The position numbers and the translations under genes are program-made. 41,036 bases of DNA from HB2-32-21 sp040235495 (lineage in GTDB: Bacteria; Pseudomonadota; Gammaproteobacteria; Pseudomonadales; Porticoccaceae): assembly GCA_040235495.1 (NCBI GenBank), contig JBECKV010000096.1, forward strand, positions 1 to 41,036. The letters run 5' to 3'. Shown here piece by piece: positions 1 to 8,174 of the stretch (the first letter of the stretch is position 1; each line of letters starts with the position of its first letter). The notes beneath the pieces were generated by a model, which made no database searches, was not told the DNA's origin, and saw nothing but the letters and a program-made list of their open reading frames with translations.

Positions 1-183
1 CGGAACAAATTGTGGGGCAAGGGGCGCGACTATCTGGAGGCTTCCCTCAATATTGAGAATAATCCTCAAACCTGTGCTGAACTGGCGGAGGTTATGGAGC
101 AATTGGGCGAGAAGGATAAAAGCACACAGCTTTTCCAACGGGGCTTGTTATGTAGCCTGGATATGACCAAGAGCCTGGGTTAG
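1..183 (+). CDS. hemY: HemY-like protein, C-terminal end only
   Basis: The window opens inside a reading frame that ends with TAG at 181-183; 60 residues are visible. The segment LWGKGRDYLEASL, followed by a helix-rich stretch with A-E-L-A-E and Q-L-G-E-K-D-K, matches the last tetratricopeptide-like repeat of HemY. HemY is an inner-membrane protein of unclear role encoded at the end of hemCDXY heme-synthesis operons in gammaproteobacteria. The start and the membrane segments lie outside the window. The call rests on a short but characteristic C-terminus. Another TPR protein is possible but less likely. Confidence 0.7.
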   Translation, partial: RNKLWGKGRDYLEASLNIENNPQTCAELAEVMEQLGEKDKSTQLFQRGLLCSLDMTKSLG

Positions 184-199
184 CATTAAATGAATCAGC

Positions 200-224
200 G
201 GCGGGCGCGGCGTGGTGGCCCGTC
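200..224. terminator. GC-rich hairpin between convergent hemY and pckA
   Basis: GGCGGGC (200-206) can pair with GCCCGTC (218-224), giving 7 bp with one G-U and an 11-nt loop. It lies in the 96-bp spacer between two convergent genes. Neither side has a run of T, so it is at best a weak or factor-dependent terminator. Confidence 0.25.
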
Positions 225-279
225 GGATCGAAAAATAACGCCTGCCACACGCCCTTCGATGACCAGGGATTCGAGCGTT

Positions 280-1836
280 TTACAATGAGGGACCGGCGTC
301 AACGATGCTTTGGGCAACGTCAAATTTGGTGAAGTTTTCAATAAACAGCCGGGCCAGTTTTTTCGCCTGCCGGTCGTATGCTTCGGGATCGACCCAGGCT
401 TTACGCGGGTTGAGATAGTGGTCTTCAACGCCCGGCACTGCCCGCGGGATTTCCAGGTTGAGGGTTGGTAATTTTTCAGTTTCGGCATTCGCGAGCCAGC
501 CTTTCTGGATGGCGGCGACAATGGCTCGAGTTACCGGGATGGGGAATCGGTGCCCCGTGCCATCACCTCCGGAACCTCCAGTCCAGCCGGTATTGACCAG
601 ATAAACGCGGCTACCGAAGTCACTGATACGCTTCATCAGCAATTCGGCATAGACGTTCGCTGGTCGAGGCATAAAGGGCGCGCCGAAACAGGTGGAAAAA
701 GTAGGGTTTATCCCGGCTTCAGCACCCAGCTCGGTTGAACCGACGCGGGCGGTATAGCCACTCAGGAAATGATAGGCCGCGGCTTCCTTGGCCAGGATGG
801 ATACGGGCGGGAGTACTCCGGTAACGTCGCAGGTCAGGAAAAGGATGTTGTCGGGTTCGCCGGCGCGATTATTCTCCGATCGCATTTCCACCAGTTCCAG
901 TGGATAGCTGCAACGGCCATTCTCCGTAAGCGTGGTATCGCCGTAATTTGCTCCGCGGTTTTCATCCAGGGCCACATTTTCAATGATCGCCCCAAAGCGG
1001 ATGGCGTCCCAGATCACGGGCTCGTTTTCCCTGCTCAAATCGATGGTCTTTGCGTAGCAGCCCCCTTCGAGGTTAAAAACGGCCCCTTTGGCCCAGCCGT
1101 GTTCATCATCGCCAATGAGGTAGCGGTGTGGGTCCGCCGACAGTGTGGTTTTACCTGTGCCGGAGAGGCCGAAAAACAGGGCTACGTCGCCATCCTTGCC
1201 AACATTGGCGGCGCAGTGCATGGGCATGACGTCTTTTTCAGGGAGGAGGAAGTTTTGTACCGAGAACATACTCTTTTTCAGTTCACCGGCGTATTTCATG
1301 CCCGCCAAAAGAACCTTGCGTTTGGCGAAATTAATAATCACCGCACCTTCGCTATTGGTGCCATCCCGCTCGGGCTCGCAGACGAAGTTGGCCGCGTGCA
1401 GAATCTGCCATTGTTCCTTGCCAGCGGGGTTGTATTTTTCGACACGAATGAACATATTGCGGGCAAACAAATTGTGCCAGGCAGTTTCGGTGATGACTCT
1501 GGCAGGGATGTAATGCTCGCTGTCCTGGCCGATATGCAGGTGGGATATGAATTGATCGCGTTCGGCAAGGTAGCTTTTGACACGCTCCCAGAGTGCTTCA
1601 AACTTATCCGCGCAAAATGGACGATTGACGGGCCCCCAGTTGATGGCGTCACTGGTGCTGGGCTCCTCGACGACGAAGCGATCGCCCGGCGAGCGGCCGG
1701 TGTGCGACCCGGTTTCAGTGCGCAGTGCGCCTGTGTTGGTCAATACTCCTTCCCCACGAACTAGGGCGTGCTCAATCAGTTTGGCTGAACAGAGGTCCTG
1801 ATAAATGTTGGTAGTGGAAGTTTCTTTCTGGGTCAT
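280..1836 (-). CDS. pckA: Phosphoenolpyruvate carboxykinase (ATP)
   Basis: Cytoplasmic enzyme converting oxaloacetate and ATP to phosphoenolpyruvate, CO2 and ADP, the committed step of gluconeogenesis. The 518-residue product has the usual length for the ATP-dependent family. It shows the kinase-1a P-loop GLSGTGKTT (about 223-231) and kinase-2 LIGDDEHGW just after it. A TGRSPGDRF segment near residue 48 belongs to the substrate-binding region. The ATG at 1834-1836 is preferred: AGGAA lies 8 nt upstream. An in-frame TTG immediately before it (1837-1839) is the only competitor. The gene follows hslO on the same strand after 154 bp and probably has its own promoter. The neighbourhood nudE/yrfG-hslR-hslO-pckA is the same as in Escherichia coli. 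Confidence 0.97.
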   Translation of the reverse strand: MTQKETSTTNIYQDLCSAKLIEHALVRGEGVLTNTGALRTETGSHTGRSPGDRFVVEEPSTSDAINWGPVNRPFCADKFEALWERVKSYLAERDQFISHLHIGQDSEHYIPARVITETAWHNLFARNMFIRVEKYNPAGKEQWQILHAANFVCEPERDGTNSEGAVIINFAKRKVLLAGMKYAGELKKSMFSVQNFLLPEKDVMPMHCAANVGKDGDVALFFGLSGTGKTTLSADPHRYLIGDDEHGWAKGAVFNLEGGCYAKTIDLSRENEPVIWDAIRFGAIIENVALDENRGANYGDTTLTENGRCSYPLELVEMRSENNRAGEPDNILFLTCDVTGVLPPVSILAKEAAAYHFLSGYTARVGSTELGAEAGINPTFSTCFGAPFMPRPANVYAELLMKRISDFGSRVYLVNTGWTGGSGGDGTGHRFPIPVTRAIVAAIQKGWLANAETEKLPTLNLEIPRAVPGVEDHYLNPRKAWVDPEAYDRQAKKLARLFIENFTKFDVAQSIVDAGPSL

Positions 1837-1912
1837 CAACGGGGTTCCTGTTAGCTGGCCAGCGGTACGTGGCGGTCTATAGGTCTATTGGGCTGGCCAA
1901 AAAAGGCCGCCA

Positions 1913-1941
1913 ATTATGCCAGAAAAAAATTACCTGGCGAA
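1913..1941 (-). promoter_or_regulatory. Candidate promoter for pckA
   Basis: On the minus strand TTCGCC (1936-1941) and CATAAT (1913-1918) are separated by 17 bp. A TG one base before the -10 makes it an extended -10 element. Transcription would start near 1906, leaving a leader of about 70 nt before the ATG at 1836. The -35 matches consensus at only three positions, so this is a reading by eye. Confidence 0.35.
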
Positions 1942-1990
1942 ACTGGTTTGCGGCGATCAGCGCCTTACCACTCGCGGTGAGTCCGATGGC

Positions 1991-2899
1991 TCAATGCATC
2001 GTCGTCGGGCTGCTGTTTAGCCCGGCTTCAATATCCCTCCGGTTGAAATGGTAGCGGTGATGACAGAACTCACAGGTCACTTCCAGGGGATCGGTTTGCT
2101 CAAGCATTGCCTCTAGTTCCACCTCGCCAAAACTGATGAGTGCTCCAAGCAGGCGATCCATGGAGCAGGTGCAGGCGAAGGTTATCTCGGCTGCCGGGAA
2201 CAGGCGCAGCGATTCCTCATGGAAAAGACGGCGCAGGATGTCGGCGTGATTGAGTTGCAGCTGTTCCTTCGCACTTAGCGTGCTAGCCATATGGCACAAG
2301 TGCCGCCAGTGGTTTTGGCGTTCGTCGGAACTTTGCTTGCCCTCGGGCAGGGCCTGAATCAGGAGGCCAGCCGCGCGCCCTTGGTCCGCGTTGAGCCATA
2401 TGCCGGTAGCCAGTTGTTCAGACTGTTGAAAATAACTTTGCAGGCACTGGCTGAGAGAATCATTTTCTATGGGAATGATGCCCTGGTAACGTTCGCCTTT
2501 GTCGGGGTGGATGGTGACTGCGAGTGTGGCATTTGCACCGAGCAGGGTTTTCAGCCCTGGTATTTGCTCCGGATGTGCGTTTGTGTTCACGGCAGCAAGA
2601 GACTTCGACCGCGTCTGGGCGATGGCGCGAACCTGCCGATGCCGGGTGCACTCCGCCATTATCAGACGCAAGGGTCCCTGGCCAGAGGCCTGAAGTGCAA
2701 TACTGCCCTCGAACTTGAGAGTGCCACTAAGCAGGCAGACGCCGGCCAGAAATTCACCCAGTAGCCGAGCGATGGGGAGGGGATAGTCGCCTTTGTTCAG
2801 AATGGTCCGGTAGCTGCTTTCCAGGGACAGGATTTCCCCCCGGATGTCGCTGTCTTGAAACAGAAAGCGTTGGCGCTGGTCACGATCGGCAGTGTTCAT
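1991..2899 (-). CDS. hslO: Hsp33 redox-regulated holdase chaperone
   Basis: Cytoplasmic chaperone that is inactive while zinc-bound and is switched on by oxidation, when it holds unfolding proteins. The 302-residue protein carries the diagnostic C-terminal zinc site: Cys243-x-Cys245 (ACTCSMDR) and Cys276-x2-Cys279 (CEFCHHRY). The N-terminal part has the family pattern with QASGQGPLRLIMAEC around residues 70-84. The frame is open 50 codons further upstream, but that extension would overlap hslR and is unlike the family. ATG at 2897-2899 gives the normal length. It lies 43 nt after hslR, suggesting co-transcription of two heat-shock genes. Its ribosome site is weak. Confidence 0.96.
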   Translation of the reverse strand: MNTADRDQRQRFLFQDSDIRGEILSLESSYRTILNKGDYPLPIARLLGEFLAGVCLLSGTLKFEGSIALQASGQGPLRLIMAECTRHRQVRAIAQTRSKSLAAVNTNAHPEQIPGLKTLLGANATLAVTIHPDKGERYQGIIPIENDSLSQCLQSYFQQSEQLATGIWLNADQGRAAGLLIQALPEGKQSSDERQNHWRHLCHMASTLSAKEQLQLNHADILRRLFHEESLRLFPAAEITFACTCSMDRLLGALISFGEVELEAMLEQTDPLEVTCEFCHHRYHFNRRDIEAGLNSSPTTMH

Positions 2900-2942
2900 G
2901 GCTGACTCGCTGGTGATGGAGCGGAGATCCGGGGCGTAGCGT

Positions 2943-3329
2943 CTAGAGCAGATCCTGGTCGCGAAACTGCTGAATCTGGCGCCGTTCTTTTTTGCTGGGC
3001 TTGTGATCGCTGGGCTGGAGTCCAGCGCGTCCGGCCTTTCTTTGGGCACTCAACCGTTCTCTGCGCGTGATGCTCTCCGCCGTTTCCGTATAAAGAAGCG
3101 CGGCTTCGCTGGCGCCACGGCGCTGGTCGGACAGGGCGTCTACGATGACGGTTTTTTCGTCCCAGCCCTGACGCAGGAGGACGGTTTGACCGACGATGAT
3201 GTCCTTGCTGGGCTTGATGCGTTGCCCATCGACCTGCACTTTGCCGCCCTCAATGGCTTTTTTGGCCACACCCCGGGTCCGGTAAAAGCGGGCGGCCCAT
3301 AACCATTTGTCGACACGTACCCTGTCCAC
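2943..3329 (-). CDS. hslR: Hsp15, S4-domain ribosome-associated heat shock protein
   Basis: Small RNA-binding protein that, in E. coli, binds 50S subunits carrying a stalled nascent chain and helps recycle them. It begins with the S4 domain, RVDKWLWAARFYRTR and then EGGKVQVDGQRIKPSK, continues with QGWDEKTVIV and QRRGASEAALLY, and ends in a basic tail (KPSKKERRQIQQF). Starting at GTG 3327-3329 gives 128 residues, close to the 133 of E. coli Hsp15, and places the start two bases after the yrfG stop (3332-3334), which suggests translational coupling. A longer frame to 3434 would run inside yrfG and adds residues unlike the family. The start is inferred because no strong Shine-Dalgarno is visible. 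Confidence 0.93.
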   Translation of the reverse strand: MDRVRVDKWLWAARFYRTRGVAKKAIEGGKVQVDGQRIKPSKDIIVGQTVLLRQGWDEKTVIVDALSDQRRGASEAALLYTETAESITRRERLSAQRKAGRAGLQPSDHKPSKKERRQIQQFRDQDLL

Positions 3330-3331
3330 GG

Positions 3332-3997
3332 CTATACGTGATTGTCCGCTGGCAACAATTCGCCGAAGCAGTCCAGTGCTGGAAACCTCAGATCCATTCT
3401 CGGTGCTTTGCGGCTGTCGGGCTGACGGATACAAAGGAGGTGTCGGATGCCATGTGTCGCGGCGGATTCCAGCATCGTTTCGGTGTCGTCAATAAAGAGT
3501 GTGCGAGCGGGCTCGAAGTCAATCTGCTCCCGCAATTGCGCCCAGAAACCGGTGTTCTCCTTGGGTACGCCGAAATCATGGGAAGAGAAAAGGTGGTCGA
3601 GATGCCGATCGATACGGGTCTGCTCAAGCTTGATTTTCAGGCTATGTCGATGGGCGTTCGTGATCAGCACACGTTGAATGGATTGTGCGCCCAGATGTTC
3701 GAGAAAATCGACAACTTTAGGCCGTATCGCAATAAGGTGCTTAAGTTCCTGTTTCAGAGCCGGAATATCCATGGCGAGTTGCTCCGACCAGTAGTCCGTG
3801 CAATACCACTCAATGGAATGACGTTTGGCGTCGAAGCGTCGGTACAGCTCTTCGATCGCCGCTTCAGGCGTGATCCGGTGCTGTTCGGCGTAGCGGGCGG
3901 GCAAAAAATGTTGCCAGAACTGGTTATCAAAATGCAGGTCCAGAAGGGTGCCATCCATATCCAGCAGGACGGTATCAATGGCTTTCCAGTCTATCAT
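3332..3997 (-). CDS. yrfG: HAD-family GMP/IMP nucleotidase (YrfG type)
   Basis: Haloacid-dehalogenase phosphatase; the E. coli relative YrfG dephosphorylates GMP and IMP. The N-terminus has HAD motif I (LLDMDGTLLDL), motif II is RVLITNA, and motif IV is TLFIDDTETML with a lysine (PKENTGFW) between. The 221-residue length equals YrfG. The frame is open to 4051, but ATG 3995-3997 (MIDWKAIDTVLL) sits right before the phosphatase fold and is preferred. It is first in a likely operon yrfG-hslR-hslO and diverges from nudE across only 37 bp, so the promoters of the two directions must overlap. Substrate is inferred from synteny and similarity. Confidence 0.9.
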   Translation of the reverse strand: MIDWKAIDTVLLDMDGTLLDLHFDNQFWQHFLPARYAEQHRITPEAAIEELYRRFDAKRHSIEWYCTDYWSEQLAMDIPALKQELKHLIAIRPKVVDFLEHLGAQSIQRVLITNAHRHSLKIKLEQTRIDRHLDHLFSSHDFGVPKENTGFWAQLREQIDFEPARTLFIDDTETMLESAATHGIRHLLCIRQPDSRKAPRMDLRFPALDCFGELLPADNHV

Positions 3998-4034
3998 GGC
4001 GGATAATGTGTTGATTCCAACCTCAATTTTCAGT

Positions 4035-4592
4035 ATGCCCGTTAAACCCAAAGTTTTGAAGCGACAGCATGTGGCTCGAAGCCGGCTCTTTCAGGTTGAA
4101 GAGCTGGAACTGCGCTTTGCCAATGGCGTCGAGCGCACTTATGAACGGCTCGCATCATCCGGCTTTGGGGCGGTGGCGGTAGTGCCGGTGACGCCCGAAG
4201 GCTCGGTGATCCTGGTACAGGAATATGGTGCCGGTATCAACGATTATCAATGGGGAGTACCAAAAGGCGCTATTGACCCCGGTGAAATCAATCTCGAGGC
4301 CGCTAATCGGGAACTGCGGGAAGAGGTAGGTTTTGCGGCGCGAGGTTTGCAGTATCTGAAAACAATTCATATCAACCCCTCATACATGGCTCGCTCGATT
4401 GATGTCATCTATGCCGAGGATCTGTACGAGTCACCCCTGGAAGGTGACGAGCCAGAGCCCCTGCTGAAGATGGAGTGGCCACTGGGAAGGCTATCGGAGC
4501 TGCTGATCCGGGGGGATGTCGCTGATGGCATCTCCATTGCCGCGCTGTTTCTGGTACGGGATTACCTTGCTGCTAAGCATTCATGCGGATAA
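4035..4592 (+). CDS. nudE: ADP-compounds hydrolase NudE (Nudix)
   Basis: Nudix hydrolase that in E. coli cleaves ADP-ribose, Ap3A and NADH. The Nudix box spans residues 78-100: glycine (78), GE pair (83-84), and REL-REEVGF (92-100) supply the metal-binding glutamates. The N-terminal VARSRLFQVEELEL and the later LEGDEPEPL are typical of NudE. ATG 4035 gives 185 residues, like E. coli NudE (186). In-frame ATGs further upstream (for example 3996) would overlap yrfG and were not chosen. The next gene, cysQ, starts 42 nt downstream and also acts on adenosine-nucleotide by-products, so co-transcription makes functional sense. Confidence 0.94.
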   Translation: MPVKPKVLKRQHVARSRLFQVEELELRFANGVERTYERLASSGFGAVAVVPVTPEGSVILVQEYGAGINDYQWGVPKGAIDPGEINLEAANRELREEVGFAARGLQYLKTIHINPSYMARSIDVIYAEDLYESPLEGDEPEPLLKMEWPLGRLSELLIRGDVADGISIAALFLVRDYLAAKHSCG

Positions 4593-4634
4593 CTCCCGGG
4601 CAATCGGCAGTGTGTATCAGGAGAGCGGATAGTC

Positions 4635-5474
4635 GTGGCACATGATCTGGATTCAAATCTGGTCGATCGCGTGGTCGGTTTGGCTATTGACGCGGGAAGC
4701 GCAATCTTAAGGATTTATGATGCCGATGAATTCGACGTGGCGCGGAAGCAGGATGACTCACCGTTGACGGCCGCGGATCTGGCCTCGCACAGTGTTCTGG
4801 TCGCTGGCCTGGAATCGATGTTGTCCGGTGTGCCAATCCTGTCCGAGGAGTCAGCGGTCCCGGATTTTGCGACACGCCAATCCTGGCGACGTTACTGGAT
4901 CATCGATCCGCTGGATGGAACCAAGGAGTTTATCGGTCGTAACGGGGAGTTCACGGTAAACATCGCCCTGGTTGATGATGGCGTGCCAATACTCGGTGTT
5001 GTGCACGTGCCCGTATCAGGGATTACCTATGTCGGTGTCCACCGGCAGGGGGCTTTTAAATTTGCTCGGGGGGGCGAGAAAATTCCCATTGTTTGTCGGT
5101 CAATGGGCGGCCGAGGGCAGAGCAACAAACCCGTTGAAGTGGTGGCCAGCCGGCGCCACGGTGCCGGTGCGGTGGATGATCTGCTGGCAAGTTTGAGCGA
5201 CAGGCTGGGCGTTGTCGAGACATGTAATATGGGTAGTTCCCTGAAACTGTGCCTTGTCGCTGAGGGTCAGGCGGATCTCTATCCCCGGCTTGCGCCAACC
5301 ATGGAATGGGATACCGCCGCTGCTCAGGCGGTCGTCGAGGCCGCCGGAGGTGTGGTGCTGGATACCGGGTTTCATGTGGTTCGCTACAACACCAAGGATG
5401 ACTTACTCAATCCCTTCTTCTATGTCGTTGGTGACCCGCAATTTCCATGGCGGGACCTCATTGGCGCGCGGTAG
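4635..5474 (+). CDS. cysQ: 3'(2'),5'-bisphosphate nucleotidase CysQ
   Basis: Magnesium-dependent, lithium-sensitive-type phosphatase that removes the 3'-phosphate of PAP (and PAPS), a by-product of sulfate assimilation and acyl-carrier-protein modification. The inositol-monophosphatase fold motifs are in order: DDSPLTAAD (residues 40-48), EESA (70-73), DPLDGTKEF (91-99) and EWDTAAA near residue 223. The length (279) is a little above the usual value. The GTG at 4635 is preceded by AGGAG about 11 nt upstream and is the only good start. It follows nudE by 42 nt. It converges on mrcA across 62 bp, where two direct copies of AAGCGTTA occur and no terminator is visible. Confidence 0.94.
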   Translation: MAHDLDSNLVDRVVGLAIDAGSAILRIYDADEFDVARKQDDSPLTAADLASHSVLVAGLESMLSGVPILSEESAVPDFATRQSWRRYWIIDPLDGTKEFIGRNGEFTVNIALVDDGVPILGVVHVPVSGITYVGVHRQGAFKFARGGEKIPIVCRSMGGRGQSNKPVEVVASRRHGAGAVDDLLASLSDRLGVVETCNMGSSLKLCLVAEGQADLYPRLAPTMEWDTAAAQAVVEAAGGVVLDTGFHVVRYNTKDDLLNPFFYVVGDPQFPWRDLIGAR

Positions 5475-5536
5475 CGAAGAAAGCGTTAACCTGAAATAAC
5501 CAAGCGTTACGAGAGTCAATCGTCAACAGCCATGGC

Positions 5537-8035
5537 CTAGAAAATATCTTCGGGAAGCGGCACCGCTCCGTGACCACCGTAACTGCCAGAGGCTGGCGAC
5601 CGAGCGCTAATGCCATAAGGCGGGGTATTGTCCTCTACAAACCATTCGAAAATCGCGGATGGATCATTGGCGTTACTCCGTAGCCCGGTCCTAGGATCAA
5701 TTTTCATTGCCACCAAACCTTCCGGTTGCCGTGGGTACTTCTCTTTTTTCCCTTTGAGCGCTTGGCCCATGAAGTCGATCCATATGGGCAGGGCGGCCGA
5801 GCCACCGAATTCGTTCCGTCCCAGTAGCTTATTGTCGTCAAAGCCCAACCATACGGTGGTGACAAGGTCGGGGTTGTAGCCAGAAAACCAGGCATCCCGG
5901 GGACCATTGGTGGTGCCAGTTTTACCGGCGATATCGGATCGCTTCAGGACCCTCGCTTTCGCGCCGGTGCCGCGGAGAACGACATCTTTTAACATCGAAT
6001 CCATGATGTAGGCGATTTGCGGTTCGAGGATACGGCGGGCCTGAGGGCGCGGACTTGCCGGCTCAGTCGCGCCAGCGGCGTCTAAATTGGCGGGTCGGGG
6101 TGTGTCAGAGGGGGCTGTTTCGATACCGTCCATGCCTGCGGCGGGTCCAGGAGGGGTATCAATTGACGCTACCGTAGACACACAGGCTGCGCACACCAGG
6201 GGTGAGCTTGTCTGATAAACGGTCTTGCCATCCAGATCTTCGATGCGTTCCACCAGGTAGGGCTCTATTTTATAGCCGCCGTTTGCGAAGGTCGCATATC
6301 CGGCGGCGATTTGCAGGGGGCTTACCGCGTAAGTGCCCAGCGCCAGTGACAGATCCTTAGGCAGGGATTTTTTATCGAAACCAAATTTGTCTAGGGTACC
6401 CAGCGCTGTATCAATCCCGATCTGACGCAAAACCCTGATGGAAACAAGGTTGCGCGAGCGATACAGGGCTTCCCGTAAGCGAGTTGGCCCATGGAATTCG
6501 CCGCCGCTGTTTTGCGGCCGCCAGGCCCTTTCGACCGTGTCACCGTCAAATACCACCGGGGCATCATTGATGACCGTGGCGGCAGTCATGCCATTTTCCA
6601 AAGCAGCCGCGTAAATGAACGGTTTGAAGTTAGAGCCGGGCTGACGCTGTGCCTGCTCGACCCTGTTGAAGTGACTCTGATAAAAATCAAAGCCGCCGCG
6701 CATGGCGAGTATTGCGCCAGTGCCCGGATCGATGGCGACGAGCGCCGCCTGCGCTTCTGGTAGCTGGCTTAGAGACGGTTTGCCACCGTCAGCATGGGCC
6801 AGTCGTATCAGATCACCCGGTGTAAAGATATCTGACAGGGCCTTGGCGACCGCTTTACGGTGGTCCTCGGAGACATACTGGCGCAGGTTTTTGAGGCTAG
6901 GGTGATGTGCGGGAATGAGCTCTATTGCCTGCGATTTGGTCAATACCAGCAGGCCATCCTGGCTAACCGAGGTGACGATCGCGGGCTGTAGCCCTCCAAC
7001 CACTGGGGTGTTGGCGAGCACTGCCTGCCATTCCTCCTGGCTTTCAACATGGGCTTCCGGGCCACGATACCCGTGGCGCCAATCATAAGCCATTAAGCCA
7101 TTTTGCAAGGCGCTATCAGCTAGCTTTTGCAGGGCGCTGTCGATGGTTGTGATGATGCTGTAGCCAGCGGTATAAACATCGGCACCAAGTATTGCCAGGG
7201 CCTTGGCCCGCGCCTCTTCCGCGGCATAGGGGGCGTTGTAATCGATCTGTGGACCATGGTACTGGGCGGTGAGAGAACTCTCCAGGGCTTGTTGATAGTC
7301 TTCCTCGCCGATGTATCCAAGTTTCAACATGCGTCCAAGGATCCAGTTGCGTCTGCTGAGCGCCCGCTGTGGATTGATGATCGGGTTGAAGGTGGAAGGG
7401 GCTTTGGGCAGGCCGGCAATCATCGCCAGTTGAGCGAGGTTTAAATCGGAAATTGATTTGCCGTAATAGGTTAGCGCTGCCGCTTCGATGCCATAGGCGC
7501 GATTGCCCAGGTAGATTTTATTGGCGTATAAAGTAAATATCTCATTTTTCGTGATTTCGTCCTCAATCCGCAGTGCAAGGAGGATTTCGTTGAATTTCCG
7601 AATAAAGGTTTGTTCCCGAGTGAGGAAGAAGTTTCGGGCCAACTGCATGGTAATAGTGCTGCCACCGGACTGGATATGTCCGGTCCTGAGCAGCTCGATG
7701 CCTGCGCGCAGGAGCCCGGAGAAATCAACGCCGATGTGTTGGTAAAACCCGTCGTCTTCCGCGGCCAGAACCGCTTGTACGAATTTCAACGGGATTGCTT
7801 CGAATTCAATGGGGTTGCGGCGCTTTTCGCCAAACTCGCCAATAAGTTTCAGATCTTGTGAATAAACTCTCAAAGGGGTTTGAAATTTAACGGTTTTTAG
7901 GGTTTCCACCGAAGGCAGTTTAGGGCTAAGGTAGAGATACAGGCTGGCGGCCAAAGTGAGTCCGAACCCCACTGCTGGAAGTACTATCAAAATGAAGAGT
8001 TTGAATAGGGATGAAGCTGGATGTCGCATACGCAT
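5537..8035 (-). CDS. mrcA: Penicillin-binding protein 1A (bifunctional class A PBP)
   Basis: Inner-membrane peptidoglycan synthase with glycosyltransferase and transpeptidase domains. One transmembrane anchor lies at about residues 10-36. The GT51 domain follows, with catalytic Glu93 in AEDDGFYQH and GGSTITMQLARN (124-135). The transpeptidase has Ser468-N-F-Lys471, SRN (527-529) and KTG (705-707). Length (832) is normal. A proline/alanine/threonine-rich stretch at about 612-668 sits inside the transpeptidase region just before the KTG part and looks like a surface loop. A start two codons later (ATG at 8027-8029) is also possible. The gene is divergent from pilM, as in Pseudomonas ponA-pilM. 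Confidence 0.96.
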   Translation of the reverse strand: MRMRHPASSLFKLFILIVLPAVGFGLTLAASLYLYLSPKLPSVETLKTVKFQTPLRVYSQDLKLIGEFGEKRRNPIEFEAIPLKFVQAVLAAEDDGFYQHIGVDFSGLLRAGIELLRTGHIQSGGSTITMQLARNFFLTREQTFIRKFNEILLALRIEDEITKNEIFTLYANKIYLGNRAYGIEAAALTYYGKSISDLNLAQLAMIAGLPKAPSTFNPIINPQRALSRRNWILGRMLKLGYIGEEDYQQALESSLTAQYHGPQIDYNAPYAAEEARAKALAILGADVYTAGYSIITTIDSALQKLADSALQNGLMAYDWRHGYRGPEAHVESQEEWQAVLANTPVVGGLQPAIVTSVSQDGLLVLTKSQAIELIPAHHPSLKNLRQYVSEDHRKAVAKALSDIFTPGDLIRLAHADGGKPSLSQLPEAQAALVAIDPGTGAILAMRGGFDFYQSHFNRVEQAQRQPGSNFKPFIYAAALENGMTAATVINDAPVVFDGDTVERAWRPQNSGGEFHGPTRLREALYRSRNLVSIRVLRQIGIDTALGTLDKFGFDKKSLPKDLSLALGTYAVSPLQIAAGYATFANGGYKIEPYLVERIEDLDGKTVYQTSSPLVCAACVSTVASIDTPPGPAAGMDGIETAPSDTPRPANLDAAGATEPASPRPQARRILEPQIAYIMDSMLKDVVLRGTGAKARVLKRSDIAGKTGTTNGPRDAWFSGYNPDLVTTVWLGFDDNKLLGRNEFGGSAALPIWIDFMGQALKGKKEKYPRQPEGLVAMKIDPRTGLRSNANDPSAIFEWFVEDNTPPYGISARSPASGSYGGHGAVPLPEDIF

Positions 8036-8070
8036 AGAGGATTCTACATCGCAATGGAGTGCTGAATGTC

Positions 8071-8100
8071 ATTATACTGCCCTCCGGTCATTAATTTGCA
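8071..8100 (-). promoter_or_regulatory. Candidate mrcA promoter
   Basis: A perfect TATAAT is read on the minus strand at 8071-8076, 36 nt before the mrcA ATG. A poor -35, TGCAAA (8095-8100), lies 18 bp upstream. The transcript leader would be about 28 nt. Only the -10 is convincing. Confidence 0.35.
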
Positions 8101-8109
8101 CTAGCCGGG

Positions 8110-8141
8110 TTATGATGATAACTTGCAGTGCGTTATCATAA
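8110..8141. promoter_or_regulatory. Dyad in the mrcA-pilM divergent spacer
   Basis: Two overlapping inverted repeats share this stretch. ATGATAAC (8115-8122) pairs with GTTATCAT (8132-8139), an 8-bp arm with a 9-bp spacer. TTATGAT (8110-8116) also pairs with ATCATAA (8135-8141). It lies between the likely mrcA promoter and the pilM start, so an operator role is plausible. No known regulator site is recognised. Confidence 0.35.
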
Positions 8142-8174
8142 GACCCGCATAACCACAGGATTTTATAAATAAAA

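Noticed and set aside
195..281. Minus-strand translation after pckA contains SLVIEGRVAGVIF, vaguely like the end of a LexA/S24 peptidase.
   Set aside because: Too short and without any upstream peptidase sequence; the rest of that frame is a pckA shadow.
769..1764. A 331-codon plus-strand open frame over pckA, and a similar one over the Rieske oxygenase (39912-40796).
   Set aside because: Both lie opposite well-supported genes and carry no motif of their own.
1893..1910. GGCC-A6-GGCC in the hslO-pckA spacer as a terminator.
   Set aside because: Short stem and the T-run is in the loop rather than after the stem.
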